A DNA stretch of 64,000 nt. Origin: WJMT01 sp964445575 (lineage in GTDB: Bacteria > Acidobacteriota > Aminicenantia > Aminicenantales > Aminicenantaceae). The notes beneath the pieces were generated by a model. It had not been told where the DNA came from. It ran no database searches and was given only the letters and a program-made list of their open reading frames with translations. The stretch lies in assembly GCA_964445575.1 (NCBI GenBank), contig CAYULB010000004.1, forward strand, positions 1 through 64,000, given 5' to 3'. The position numbers were made by a program, and so were the translations under genes. This document shows, in pieces, positions 26,529-34,092 of the stretch; the first letter of the stretch is position 1; the number at the start of each line of letters is the position of its first letter.

Positions 26529-26582
26529 ATGAAAAAAGCATTATCACCTATCATCAGTAATCCTAATATTCTTCACTTATAG
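26529..26582 (+). CDS. 17-codon micro-ORF with ribosome site
   Basis: The ATG at 26529 is preceded by AAAGGAG (26515-26521). The frame encodes the peptide MKKALSPIISNPNILHL before TAG at 26580. It follows a good promoter and ends 13 nt before the next start codon. It could be a leader peptide, a truncated gene start (MKKAL is signal-peptide-like) or a small protein. Evidence is the ribosome site and position only. Confidence 0.35.
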   Translation: MKKALSPIISNPNILHL

Positions 26583-26595
26583 TTAGCCATAGGCG

Positions 26596-26880
26596 ATGGA
26601 CACCGCTTCTTTTAAGAAAATTTTAATCGGCATCATTGTCTTTTTGGCAACCTGGTTTGTGAGTGTGATACTCGTCTTTGTGGCTGTTATTGTTATTAGT
26701 TTCGCTCTTCGCAATCATCCTTCCATGAATCTTGAGATGGGTTGGATAGCTGTGATTATATTGATTCCACCCGTCGCTGGAACAATCCTCTCCATCCCTC
26801 TGTCGATTTTTATAATAAAAAAGACAAACAAAAAGATAGAAACAAAAAAGTTTAGAAATTCGTCCCCAAAGAGAAGTTAA
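26596..26880 (+). CDS. Small two-helix membrane protein
   Basis: The 94-residue product has a long hydrophobic helix at about 10-37 (ILIGIIVFLATWFVSVILVF), a short polar loop (RNHPSMNLEMG) and a second helix at about 49-73. A basic tail KKTNKKIETKKF follows, so both termini are predicted in the cytoplasm. No family is recognised. The ribosome site is weak (GGCG). It lies between a promoter with micro-ORF upstream and a truncated peptidase gene downstream on the other strand. The clean hydrophobic pattern makes a real gene more likely than not. Confidence 0.5.
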   Translation: MDTASFKKILIGIIVFLATWFVSVILVFVAVIVISFALRNHPSMNLEMGWIAVIILIPPVAGTILSIPLSIFIIKKTNKKIETKKFRNSSPKRS

Positions 26881-26973
26881 AATTCCGACAGGGCCGGGGT
26901 ATTCCTGAACTGTAGGGTCGGTACCGACGATCTGTTAGGTTTTCAATGCCTGCACTCAAAAAAGGTTGAAGCA

Positions 26974-27264
26974 TCACATGCCGTATCTTTTATTGAATAT
27001 GTCTTGGTTTTTCTGAAAGGAATGGAAAACTTCATGAAAGAGCAAATTATAGAAGCTTTCCTCGCTCATGTCTTGGTCAATCATAAAAACAGAGGTTCTG
27101 TGACCCTCGTATTCCAAGGAGGTGTTGCTAAAAAAATCATCCGGTTTTTTTGGTGAATGATACAACACAAATTGGTGTATTTTTTTATCTGTTTTTTGGA
27201 AAAGATCCCCAGGGGATGGATGGTTGATAGAAGTATGAAGATCCAAACCTGCAAAATATCTCAT
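26974..27264 (-). pseudogene. Truncated zinc metallopeptidase fragment (HExxH)
   Basis: The 96-residue frame has an AAGAAGG ribosome site and carries LLFHEVFHSFQ near residues 73-83, a zincin HExxH motif (H-E-V-F-H). It ends only about 13 residues later, without a third zinc ligand or any of the fold that should follow. Upstream sequence (SVFMIDQDMSEESFYNL) fits the strand and helix before such a motif. A full family member would be longer at the C-terminus, and probably at the N-terminus too, since no signal peptide is present. I therefore call it a broken gene, with low probability of being a complete small protein. Confidence 0.5.
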
Positions 27265-27357
27265 GCATTACCTTCTTAATTGAATACATGTTGCAATATA
27301 CTCAGAACTTTGAAGGAAGTCTTTGCCTTCTAGATGATTATCGGTTTACTTATTCAC

Positions 27358-29091
27358 CTATTTTTTAGAGTAAACCACTTTTCCGCCCACAATGGTGTAG
27401 AGAACTTCAGCTTCCAGGATCTCATCTTCAGGAACTGTCATGATGTCTTTGGACAGCACTGTGATATCCGCCAGCTTACCTGGAGTTAAGGAACCCAGCA
27501 CATCTTCCTGAAACGAAGCATAAGCCCCATTTATAGTGTAGGAGCGCAGGGCCTGTTCCCTGGTCATTCTCTGGTCCGGATAGAAAGTTTCCCCGCTGTT
27601 CATCTCGCGGGTCACAGAAGCATGAAAGCATGGAATGGGATCCACATCTTCGACCGGCGCATCAGTCCCGTTGCAGATGAGAGCTCCTGTATCCATGAGC
27701 TTCTGCCACACATAAGCTCCCTCTTCAGCCCGCTCTTCACCCAAACGTTTAAACACCCAGGGTCCATCCGATACACAATGAATGGCCTGCATGGATGCGA
27801 TCACATCCAGCTCTCCAAACCTGGATATGTCTTGCGCACTCAGATGCTGGGCATGCTCCACCCTCCATCTCAGGTCTTCTTTATCCGGATGAGCTTTAAA
27901 CGCTTCCTCATAGACATCCAGCACTTCTCGATCGGCGCGGTCTCCTATGGCATGGATGTTGAGCTGAAAATCATTCTCAATGGCGATCCGGGCGGTTTCC
28001 CTGATGGTCTCCACTGGAGTGGTGTTCAATCCGGTGCTGGAGGGAAGGTCTTTATAAGGCTCCAGCAGCCAGGCTCCGTGAGCACCCAAGGCTCCGTCTA
28101 TGAGCCGCTTGATGGAGCGTACAGTCAGATGATGGTCTCCCACACCAAGGAGTCTGTATTCAGCGAGTTTTTCCGGAGTGAGAGCATCGTTTCCTTCTCT
28201 GATCATGACATAAAGGCGGATGCCCAGTTTTCCCTGCTCGGCAAACTCCTTAAAAAGGTCAATGGTGCTGAAAGATGCGCCCGCATCATGAAGGGAGGTG
28301 ATTCCTTTAGACAGGCATTCTTTATCAGCCAGCTCCACCACTTTTCTCCGGTTCTCTTCGGTCTGCTCGTCAGTCCTTTGTTCCAGAGACATGTAATAAG
28401 CACTCCGTACCAATCCCTGCGCGGTTTCTCTGAAACTGCCGATGGGGTTTCCTTCCGGATCCCTCACGATCTCCCCTCCCTCAGGGGCTGTGGTCTCTTT
28501 TGTCACTCCGGCCAGCTCCATGGCTTTAGCATTGACCATACAGGAATGCCCGCTGGCATGGGTGAGCATCACCGGATTATCAGGGCTGACTTCACTCAGA
28601 GCATCATGATAAGGGAGCCCGTCCACATTGGGCTGGGGAGTTTTATCCCATTTTTCCTGATGCCATCCCCGGCCAAGGATCCATTCCCCCGGTTCTGATT
28701 CTTCAACTTCCTTTTTCACCATGGAGACGATTTCTTCCCAGCTCTCCACATGCATCAGATCCAGAGACATGGCTGCCTGTCCGATGCTGGTGAAATGAGC
28801 GTGGCTGTCAATAAAACCAGGAACTGCCAGCTTTCCATCCAGGTCTATGACCTCCGTGTTTTCTCCGATATAAGCTTCGATCTCCTCCTCACTGCACAAA
28901 GCTTTGATTTTCCCATCGCTGACAGCCAGAGCTGTAACTTCTGGTTTGTCCTCATCCAGGGTTACGATATTTCCGTTTCTCAGCACAAAATCAGCCAGCT
29001 CTTCTTTAGGAGCGCATGAGAAAAAAGAACCCAACAAACAAAATCCCAAAGCAAAAACGAAAATCTTTAAATAAGACTTTTGAATCATCAC
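27358..29091 (-). CDS. Lipoprotein amidohydrolase (YtcJ-like, Amidohydro_3)
   Basis: The 577-residue product begins with a lipoprotein-type signal ending FFSCAP (Cys about 26), after a GTG or the adjacent ATG preceded by AAAGGAG. The metal-dependent hydrolase core shows DSHAHFTS, HAIGDRADREVLD, RVEHAQHL and NGTDAPVEDVDPI, the pattern of the YtcJ/N-substituted formamide deformylase-like branch of the amidohydrolase superfamily. Such enzymes hydrolyse amide or imine bonds; substrate is not known. Membrane anchoring in the periplasm would fit the peptide/amide degradation theme. It is monocistronic with an AT-rich divergent promoter region. Confidence 0.9.
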   Translation of the reverse strand: MMIQKSYLKIFVFALGFCLLGSFFSCAPKEELADFVLRNGNIVTLDEDKPEVTALAVSDGKIKALCSEEEIEAYIGENTEVIDLDGKLAVPGFIDSHAHFTSIGQAAMSLDLMHVESWEEIVSMVKKEVEESEPGEWILGRGWHQEKWDKTPQPNVDGLPYHDALSEVSPDNPVMLTHASGHSCMVNAKAMELAGVTKETTAPEGGEIVRDPEGNPIGSFRETAQGLVRSAYYMSLEQRTDEQTEENRRKVVELADKECLSKGITSLHDAGASFSTIDLFKEFAEQGKLGIRLYVMIREGNDALTPEKLAEYRLLGVGDHHLTVRSIKRLIDGALGAHGAWLLEPYKDLPSSTGLNTTPVETIRETARIAIENDFQLNIHAIGDRADREVLDVYEEAFKAHPDKEDLRWRVEHAQHLSAQDISRFGELDVIASMQAIHCVSDGPWVFKRLGEERAEEGAYVWQKLMDTGALICNGTDAPVEDVDPIPCFHASVTREMNSGETFYPDQRMTREQALRSYTINGAYASFQEDVLGSLTPGKLADITVLSKDIMTVPEDEILEAEVLYTIVGGKVVYSKK

Positions 29092-29161
29092 TCAAACTCC
29101 TTTCCCCATATTATTAAAATTTTTTGAATCATTCTCTGTCCATTCAGTTTAAATAAAAAGC

Positions 29162-29186
29162 ATGAAATTTTAAAGTTTTATTTCAT
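29162..29186. promoter_or_regulatory. AT-rich inverted repeat in divergent promoter region
   Basis: ATGAAAT (29162-29168) and ATTTCAT (29180-29186) form an inverted repeat with an 11-nt spacer, between the divergent amidohydrolase and PilZ genes. It is AT-rich, so chance is a real possibility. Confidence 0.25.
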
Positions 29187-29256
29187 ATTTTATTTCATTT
29201 TATATCTTCACTTTAAAAAATGATTCTGTTAGAATTCACTTCTGGCTTATTTAAAA

Positions 29257-29553
29257 ATGGAAAAAAAGACAGCCCTTAAAAACAGAGACCCGAGAGAAAC
29301 GCTGCGTGTGGATACGGTACAAAGGGTCAGTTTTATTACTGATTCTCTGGCCCACGGAGAAGGTTTCTCTCAAAACCTCAGTGAAAAGGGATGCTGTCTT
29401 TTTCTGAATCAGGAAATCCCTGAAGGCTCCTTGATTGAAATCACGTTCGAAAGGCTCGGCCAAAACAATCAGAACGTGAGAATCATCGGGAGAGTCATCT
29501 GGCAGAAAGACTATCTGTCCGGGATCAAATTCATTCCTGATGCTCGGGGTTAA
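29257..29553 (+). CDS. PilZ domain protein
   Basis: This 98-residue single-domain protein has an N-terminal arginine patch (RDPRETLRVD, about 9-18) and the NLSEKGCCLFL motif, matching the RxxxR and [D/N]xSxxG signatures of c-di-GMP-binding PilZ domains. A terminal strand pair follows, VIWQKDYLSGIKF. PilZ proteins bind cyclic di-GMP and adjust motility, secretion or polysaccharide production. No Shine-Dalgarno is evident before the ATG. The next gene, an amidase, follows after 28 bp, so cotranscription is possible, but no functional link is apparent. Confidence 0.82.
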   Translation: MEKKTALKNRDPRETLRVDTVQRVSFITDSLAHGEGFSQNLSEKGCCLFLNQEIPEGSLIEITFERLGQNNQNVRIIGRVIWQKDYLSGIKFIPDARG

Positions 29554-29581
29554 CAGAATATTTTTCTATGTATGAATAAAG

Positions 29582-31186
29582 ATGTTTGACCTTTACAGGA
29601 AAGCCCAAAAAAAGAATGTATCAAACTTATCCTGTCTGACTCTTGTTCTCATTTTGACTCTGCTCCCTTTATTTTTCTTTCATGGATGCAGAGGAAAATC
29701 TTATAAAAAGAACCAAAAATTTTATGTTATGGAAGCGACCATTGAGGATATTCACAACGCCTATATGTCTGGAGAGCTGACCTGCCTGGAACTGGTTCAG
29801 GCCTATTTGGACCGGATCAATAAATACGATAAGGATAAAAAACTAAATTCCATTGTGACCATCAACCCCAATGCTTTGACCAGAGCTGCGGAGCTGGACA
29901 AAGAGCTTGAGGAAACAAAAAATCTGCGCCCTCTCCACGGTATACCCGTCATTATTAAAGATAACTACGAAACCCATGACCTTCAGACCACGGCAGGCTC
30001 AGAAGCGCTGGAAGGTTTCATTCCCCCTGATGATGCCTATCAGGTCAAAGCTCTGCGCGAGGCCGGGGCCATTGTTCTGGCTAAATCAAACATGGCTGAA
30101 TGGGCGTTCAGTCCTTATGAAACCGTAAGCTCCATACTGGGGATAACCCGAAATCCCTATGACCTGTCCCGGGTTCCGGCTGGTTCCAGCGGAGGAACCG
30201 CTGCGGCTGTGACTGCAAACTTTGGAACAGTAGGGCTTGGAACGGATACTGGAAATTCCATCCGGGGGCCTTCAGCCCACTGTTGCCTGGTAGGAATCCG
30301 CTCCACCATGGGACTGACCAGCAGGGATGGAATCATTCCCCTTTATTTAAGGAATGACATCGGAGGGCCCATGACTCGGACCGTGGAGGATGCAGCCCGG
30401 GTTCTGGACGTGATTTCAGGATATGACCCTGCAGATCCTATCACAGAACAGAGCAGAGGAAAAATTCCTGAAACCTATCTGGACTTTTTGGATAAAGACG
30501 GACTTCAAGGAGCCAGAATCGGGGTGTTCCGGGTATTGGCTGATCGGGCCTCCTCAGACCCAAAGGTCAAAACTGTTTTTGAAAAAGCGCTCCAGGACAT
30601 AAAGGGCCAGGGTGCTGAAATCATCGATCCTTTTGATATTCCTGACTTTGGAAAGCTGACCAAAAACCTGTGGTGCGATACCTTCCGCCACGACCTTAAT
30701 CAGTATCTGGCTTCACTGGGAGACAAGGCACCTTTCAAAAACCTGATAGAAATCTATAATTCCGGAAAGTTTCTCAGGTCTGTCCGTGAAAGAATTGAAA
30801 AAGCCCTGGAAGTGCCTTTAACCGGTGAACTTCCCTGCAGGGACCTTTATCATGAGCCCCGCAACATTAAGTTTAGAGAAGCTGTGCTCAAGGCCATGGA
30901 AGACCAGAATGTAGATGTTTTTGTCTACCCCACATGGGGCAATCCGCCCCGGAAGCTGGGGGATATGAGAAGCCCGGCTGGAGACAACAGCCAGTTAATC
31001 CCTCCCCACACCGGACTTCCCGCCATCACTGTTCCCATGGGCTACACCTATAAAAAACTCCCCGCCGGGATTCAAATGGTGGGGAAATTATGGGGAGAAC
31101 CCGAACTCATCAAAACCGCTTATGCCTATGAACAGGCAACCCAGCACCGGCGGCCTCCTTCCGAGTTCCCGGAAATAAAAAAATAA
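29582..31186 (+). CDS. Lipoprotein amidase (amidase signature family)
   Basis: The 534-residue product has an N-terminal signal with a Cys in FFHGCRG (about residue 36), suggesting a lipoprotein. The amidase signature domain has the catalytic Lys in VIIKDNYET, the cis-Ser in AGSSGGTAAAV and the nucleophile in GTDTGNSIRGPSA. The usual GTDTGGSIR has Gly where this protein has Asn; the Ser itself is retained. These enzymes hydrolyse carboxylic amides to acid and ammonia; exported relatives may act on peptide amides. It is followed by a DUF4405 membrane protein gene after 20 bp. Confidence 0.9.
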   Translation: MFDLYRKAQKKNVSNLSCLTLVLILTLLPLFFFHGCRGKSYKKNQKFYVMEATIEDIHNAYMSGELTCLELVQAYLDRINKYDKDKKLNSIVTINPNALTRAAELDKELEETKNLRPLHGIPVIIKDNYETHDLQTTAGSEALEGFIPPDDAYQVKALREAGAIVLAKSNMAEWAFSPYETVSSILGITRNPYDLSRVPAGSSGGTAAAVTANFGTVGLGTDTGNSIRGPSAHCCLVGIRSTMGLTSRDGIIPLYLRNDIGGPMTRTVEDAARVLDVISGYDPADPITEQSRGKIPETYLDFLDKDGLQGARIGVFRVLADRASSDPKVKTVFEKALQDIKGQGAEIIDPFDIPDFGKLTKNLWCDTFRHDLNQYLASLGDKAPFKNLIEIYNSGKFLRSVRERIEKALEVPLTGELPCRDLYHEPRNIKFREAVLKAMEDQNVDVFVYPTWGNPPRKLGDMRSPAGDNSQLIPPHTGLPAITVPMGYTYKKLPAGIQMVGKLWGEPELIKTAYAYEQATQHRRPPSEFPEIKK

Positions 31187-31206
31187 TAAGTATTAAGAGA
31201 GCCAAC

Positions 31207-31863
31207 ATGAAAGAAAAATCATTTAACTTCAGAGCTTTCACTGCCCTGGCCCTATTTTGGTCGTTTATCATAGACGCTTTATCAGGCTTTGTACTTTATA
31301 CCGTTCCTGCAGGAAGAATCGCTGACTGGACAAACTGGACCTTTTTGGGATTCACCAAAGGGGAGTGGGAAACCATCCACACTATTTTTAGTTATGTTTT
31401 TCTCATATTTGCTTGCATCCATCTCTGCCATAACTGGAAGTCTATCCTTCATTACCTCAAAGGGAAAGTAAGAAAATACTCTAAATCAAGAGGAGAGCTG
31501 GTGATTTCTCTGGTGATGGTTATTTTAATTCTCATCGGAACCATTGCCAGCATCCCTCCCTTCAGTTCTGTTATGGATTTAGGTTCCTTAATAAAAGATT
31601 CATGGCCGGAGAACCAAGACCAGCCTTTTCTGGCCCGGGCTGAAAAACTGTCTTTTGACCGGTTTGTGCAGGAATTAGGATTGGAGCCGGAAAAAGCAGT
31701 CAAGTTTTTAGAACAAAAGGGTATACAGGTTCAAGACCCCAGTGATTCGCTCAATGAAACCGCAGGCCGCAACCGGACCTCCCCATCCCGGATTTACCAA
31801 CTCCTAAAAGAAATCATCCCTTCTGAAAAACAGATCCCTGCGCCCCAGCTCCTCCTCCACTAA
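31207..31863 (+). CDS. DUF4405 membrane protein
   Basis: The 218-residue protein has about four hydrophobic helices. The opening FRAFTALALFWSFIIDALSG and the histidine-bearing GEWETIHTIFSYVFLIFACI, followed by HLCHNWKS, match the DUF4405 family, which has conserved histidines in membrane helices reminiscent of cytochrome b-like heme ligands. The fourth helix (LVISLVMVILILIGTIASI) is followed by a soluble C-terminal part containing FVQELGLEPEKAVKFLEQKG, a helix-rich tail. Role unknown; redox involvement is only an inference from the His pattern. Confidence 0.8.
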   Translation: MKEKSFNFRAFTALALFWSFIIDALSGFVLYTVPAGRIADWTNWTFLGFTKGEWETIHTIFSYVFLIFACIHLCHNWKSILHYLKGKVRKYSKSRGELVISLVMVILILIGTIASIPPFSSVMDLGSLIKDSWPENQDQPFLARAEKLSFDRFVQELGLEPEKAVKFLEQKGIQVQDPSDSLNETAGRNRTSPSRIYQLLKEIIPSEKQIPAPQLLLH

Positions 31864-31942
31864 TTTAATAACCGTCCCCAATTCAATTGACATAACATTA
31901 AAAATGAATTAAGTTTCCTTTCTGGAGCCAAAAAAAAGACAA

Positions 31943-33274
31943 ATGAAAATCAACATCCAAATCAAAAAAAGCAGAAGAAAGAAAAACTCGCCCTATTTTA
32001 TCCTGTATGTGATTTTTCTTCTGGCTGCCTATTTTTTGCTGGCGTTTATTCCCAAAAACAGCGAGCAAAAACAAGCCCAAGTGAGTCCCACCATTGATGA
32101 GCTGACTCAGCCGGCAGTGGAAAAGCCCCCTCCCTTAGAGGAACAGAAAATAACCATCAAAAGAGGACAGTCCTTATCAGATATTCTTAGGGAGCATGGA
32201 TTCACACCCCTTGAGATCCACAACCTTAAACAGGACGTGGAACCCGTTTATGACTTAGCCAAAATCAAAGCCGGCCATGAACTTCGTCTTTATTACCAAG
32301 ATCAGGGACCTTTGAAGTTTATTGAGTATGATATAGATAATGAAAAATACCTCCAGATAAGAAAAAACAACGGTTCTTTTGAGGGGGAAATCATCTTTTT
32401 TCCTATTGAAACAAAAACAAAACAAATGTGGGGAGTTATCAACCAGAACCTTATCCAAGCTGTGAATGATGCGGGAGAACAAGATTATCTGGCTATTGCC
32501 CTGGCAGACATATTTGCCTGGGATATAGATTTTTATGCTGACATCAGAAAAAATGACTCTTTTAAGCTAATTTTTGAAAAAAAATATCTGGATGGAAAAT
32601 TCATCGGCTATGGAAATATACTTGTAGCCCAATTCACAAATCAAGGGAAAACATTTCAGGCTTTCCGCTTCATCTATCCAGACACAAACGACTGGGATTA
32701 TTTTGACCCGGAAGGAAAGTCTTTGAGAAAGGAATTCCTCAAATCTCCCATAAATGGAGCCCGGATAACCTCCCGGTTCAGCTACAGCCGGCTTCATCCT
32801 GTATGGAAAGTGTACCGGCCTCACTACGGAGTGGACTACGGAGCTCCTCCGGGAACTCCTGTCCAATCCACAGCTGACGGCACCGTGACCTTTACCGGAG
32901 CAAATGGAGAGGCAGGCCGCATGGTTAAAATCCGTCATAAAAACTTCTACGAAACCATGTACCTTCATCTTCGGAGCTACGCCAGAGGAATCAGAAAAGG
33001 AGCCCGGGTTACCAGCGGACAAATCATTGGGTATGTGGGTTCTTCAGGCACCTCAACCGGCCCCCATCTGGACTACCGGATCAAATATCACGGCACATAC
33101 ATCAATCCCCTGGCCCATAAATTCAAACCAGTGGCGCCTCTAAGGGAAGAATTCCTGGACCAGTTTAAAGAAGTAGTGGAAAGCTACCGGTTTTCTATGG
33201 ACGCTCCCCTCTATGTTTTCTTAGGGTTCAGAGGTTCTTCTTTGCCTGCTTCCTACACAGCCTCTACCCGATAA
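31943..33274 (+). CDS. M23 family metallopeptidase with N-terminal membrane anchor
   Basis: The 443-residue protein has one N-terminal hydrophobic segment (about 17-36). A LysM/OapA-like region (ITIKRGQSLSDILREHGFTP) follows, then a peptidase M23 domain with zinc ligands in HYGVDYGAPPG, the HxH segment TMYLHLRSYA and SGTSTGPHLDYRI. M23 enzymes cut peptide cross-links in peptidoglycan, at D-Ala or Gly bonds. The layout resembles MepM/YebA or NlpD-type envelope hydrolases, and residues 275-390 hold all catalytic motifs. It is likely involved in wall growth or separation; the dcw cluster lies 3 kb downstream. Confidence 0.92.
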   Translation: MKINIQIKKSRRKKNSPYFILYVIFLLAAYFLLAFIPKNSEQKQAQVSPTIDELTQPAVEKPPPLEEQKITIKRGQSLSDILREHGFTPLEIHNLKQDVEPVYDLAKIKAGHELRLYYQDQGPLKFIEYDIDNEKYLQIRKNNGSFEGEIIFFPIETKTKQMWGVINQNLIQAVNDAGEQDYLAIALADIFAWDIDFYADIRKNDSFKLIFEKKYLDGKFIGYGNILVAQFTNQGKTFQAFRFIYPDTNDWDYFDPEGKSLRKEFLKSPINGARITSRFSYSRLHPVWKVYRPHYGVDYGAPPGTPVQSTADGTVTFTGANGEAGRMVKIRHKNFYETMYLHLRSYARGIRKGARVTSGQIIGYVGSSGTSTGPHLDYRIKYHGTYINPLAHKFKPVAPLREEFLDQFKEVVESYRFSMDAPLYVFLGFRGSSLPASYTASTR

Positions 33275-33314
33275 GCTCAGAATTTCGATCCTGTCTCCTA
33301 TTTATCCTATTCTT

Positions 33315-33875
33315 CTATTTCTTCTTTTTTCCCGTGCTTCGGGAACTGCTCCGGCTGCTGGTTCGCGAGACAGAACTTGACCCGGTGGACCGAACACTCC
33401 GTACTCGTGAAGAACTCACCCGACTTACTCTGCTAGTGCTCGTACTCTTGGTAGAACTGATCCTCCGGCTTCCTTTAGAAAGAGAGGAAACGGCTTTTCT
33501 ATCCACATAAAGGATTTTACGTCCAGAATCCGCTGCTGTCCTGGGGCTCTGCAGCTGGTCTTTGGTGACCACACTTCTTCCGCTGACATAACGACTGGGA
33601 TAATAATGATAGTACATACCATAATAGGGATAGTACCAACCATAATAGTAATTGTAGAAACTATAATACCAGAAAGGATTCCACCAGCTTAATCCCATCC
33701 AATAAAAAGAAGGATACCAGAAGACATCATAATAATCATAATAATATGGATAATAATCATAGGACTCAACAGTCCTCACTCTGGGCCCTGGGGTGCGGTA
33801 TCTTTCCTCTATGACAATACAGCCTGAAATGAGAATGATGAGTGGGATGATAATCATAAGTTTTTTCATTTTCAT
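33315..33875 (-). CDS. Tyr/Trp-rich lipoprotein with Ser/Arg-rich tail
   Basis: This 186-residue product starts with a lipoprotein signal ending LILISGCIV (Cys 19). From about residue 38 to 93 the chain is extremely aromatic: runs such as YYPYYYDYYDVFWYP, SWWNPFWYYSFYNYYYGWYY. From about 125 on it changes to a Ser/Arg-rich, Thr-containing low-complexity tail ending in KKKK. Predicted aromatic residues dominate the middle part, so it may stack with wall polymer, sugar or other proteins. No family is recognised. It is convergent with the M23 gene. Codon use and composition are unlike the neighbours. Confidence 0.65.
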   Translation of the reverse strand: MKMKKLMIIIPLIILISGCIVIEERYRTPGPRVRTVESYDYYPYYYDYYDVFWYPSFYWMGLSWWNPFWYYSFYNYYYGWYYPYYGMYYHYYPSRYVSGRSVVTKDQLQSPRTAADSGRKILYVDRKAVSSLSKGSRRISSTKSTSTSRVSRVSSSRVRSVRSTGSSSVSRTSSRSSSRSTGKKKK

Positions 33876-33995
33876 CTTATTTTCTCCTCATCCATATAAA
33901 GAGCAAATTCCATGCCATATTATAACAGAGAGAGCGTAAAAATGCACCTCTAAAAAGTGTCCTCTTTTAGTAACATCTGTATAAAATAGGCACAG

Positions 33996-34024
33996 TTGAA
34001 TTTTTGTTTGAAAAAAAATACAAT
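33996..34024 (+). promoter_or_regulatory. Candidate promoter for FBP aldolase/phosphatase gene
   Basis: TTGAAT (33996-34001) and TACAAT (34019-34024) are separated by 17 bp, about 70 bp before the start codon, which has AAGGAGG in front of it. Confidence 0.45.
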
Positions 34025-34092
34025 AAATGTATAAATAAACATGGACCTGGAATATTCTCATAAATCAATCAGGTCAGCATAAGGAGGAAAAA

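Larger units (their letters stand above)
25689..26595. other. Gene-poor accessory segment with decayed coding traces
   Basis: About 900 bp between the AbiE-like pair and the small membrane protein gene. It contains two leftward protein-like fragments (listed separately), a short ATGA-linked signal-peptide-like start at about 26099 that ends in a stop after 18 codons, a REP-like repeat cluster, a good promoter and a micro-ORF. Between the fragments, a third frame reads to a stop at 25932. No intact gene of more than 100 residues is present. The picture is of old insertions and decay. Confidence 0.55.

Noticed and set aside
26917..26928. Palindrome GTCGGTACCGAC after the small membrane protein gene
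   Set aside because: A single 12-nt palindrome with no adjacent promoter or repeat; not enough to call an operator.
32567..33022. Leftward 151-residue frame inside the M23 peptidase gene
   Set aside because: It is a shadow of the conserved M23 coding frame; no family pattern and no ribosome site.
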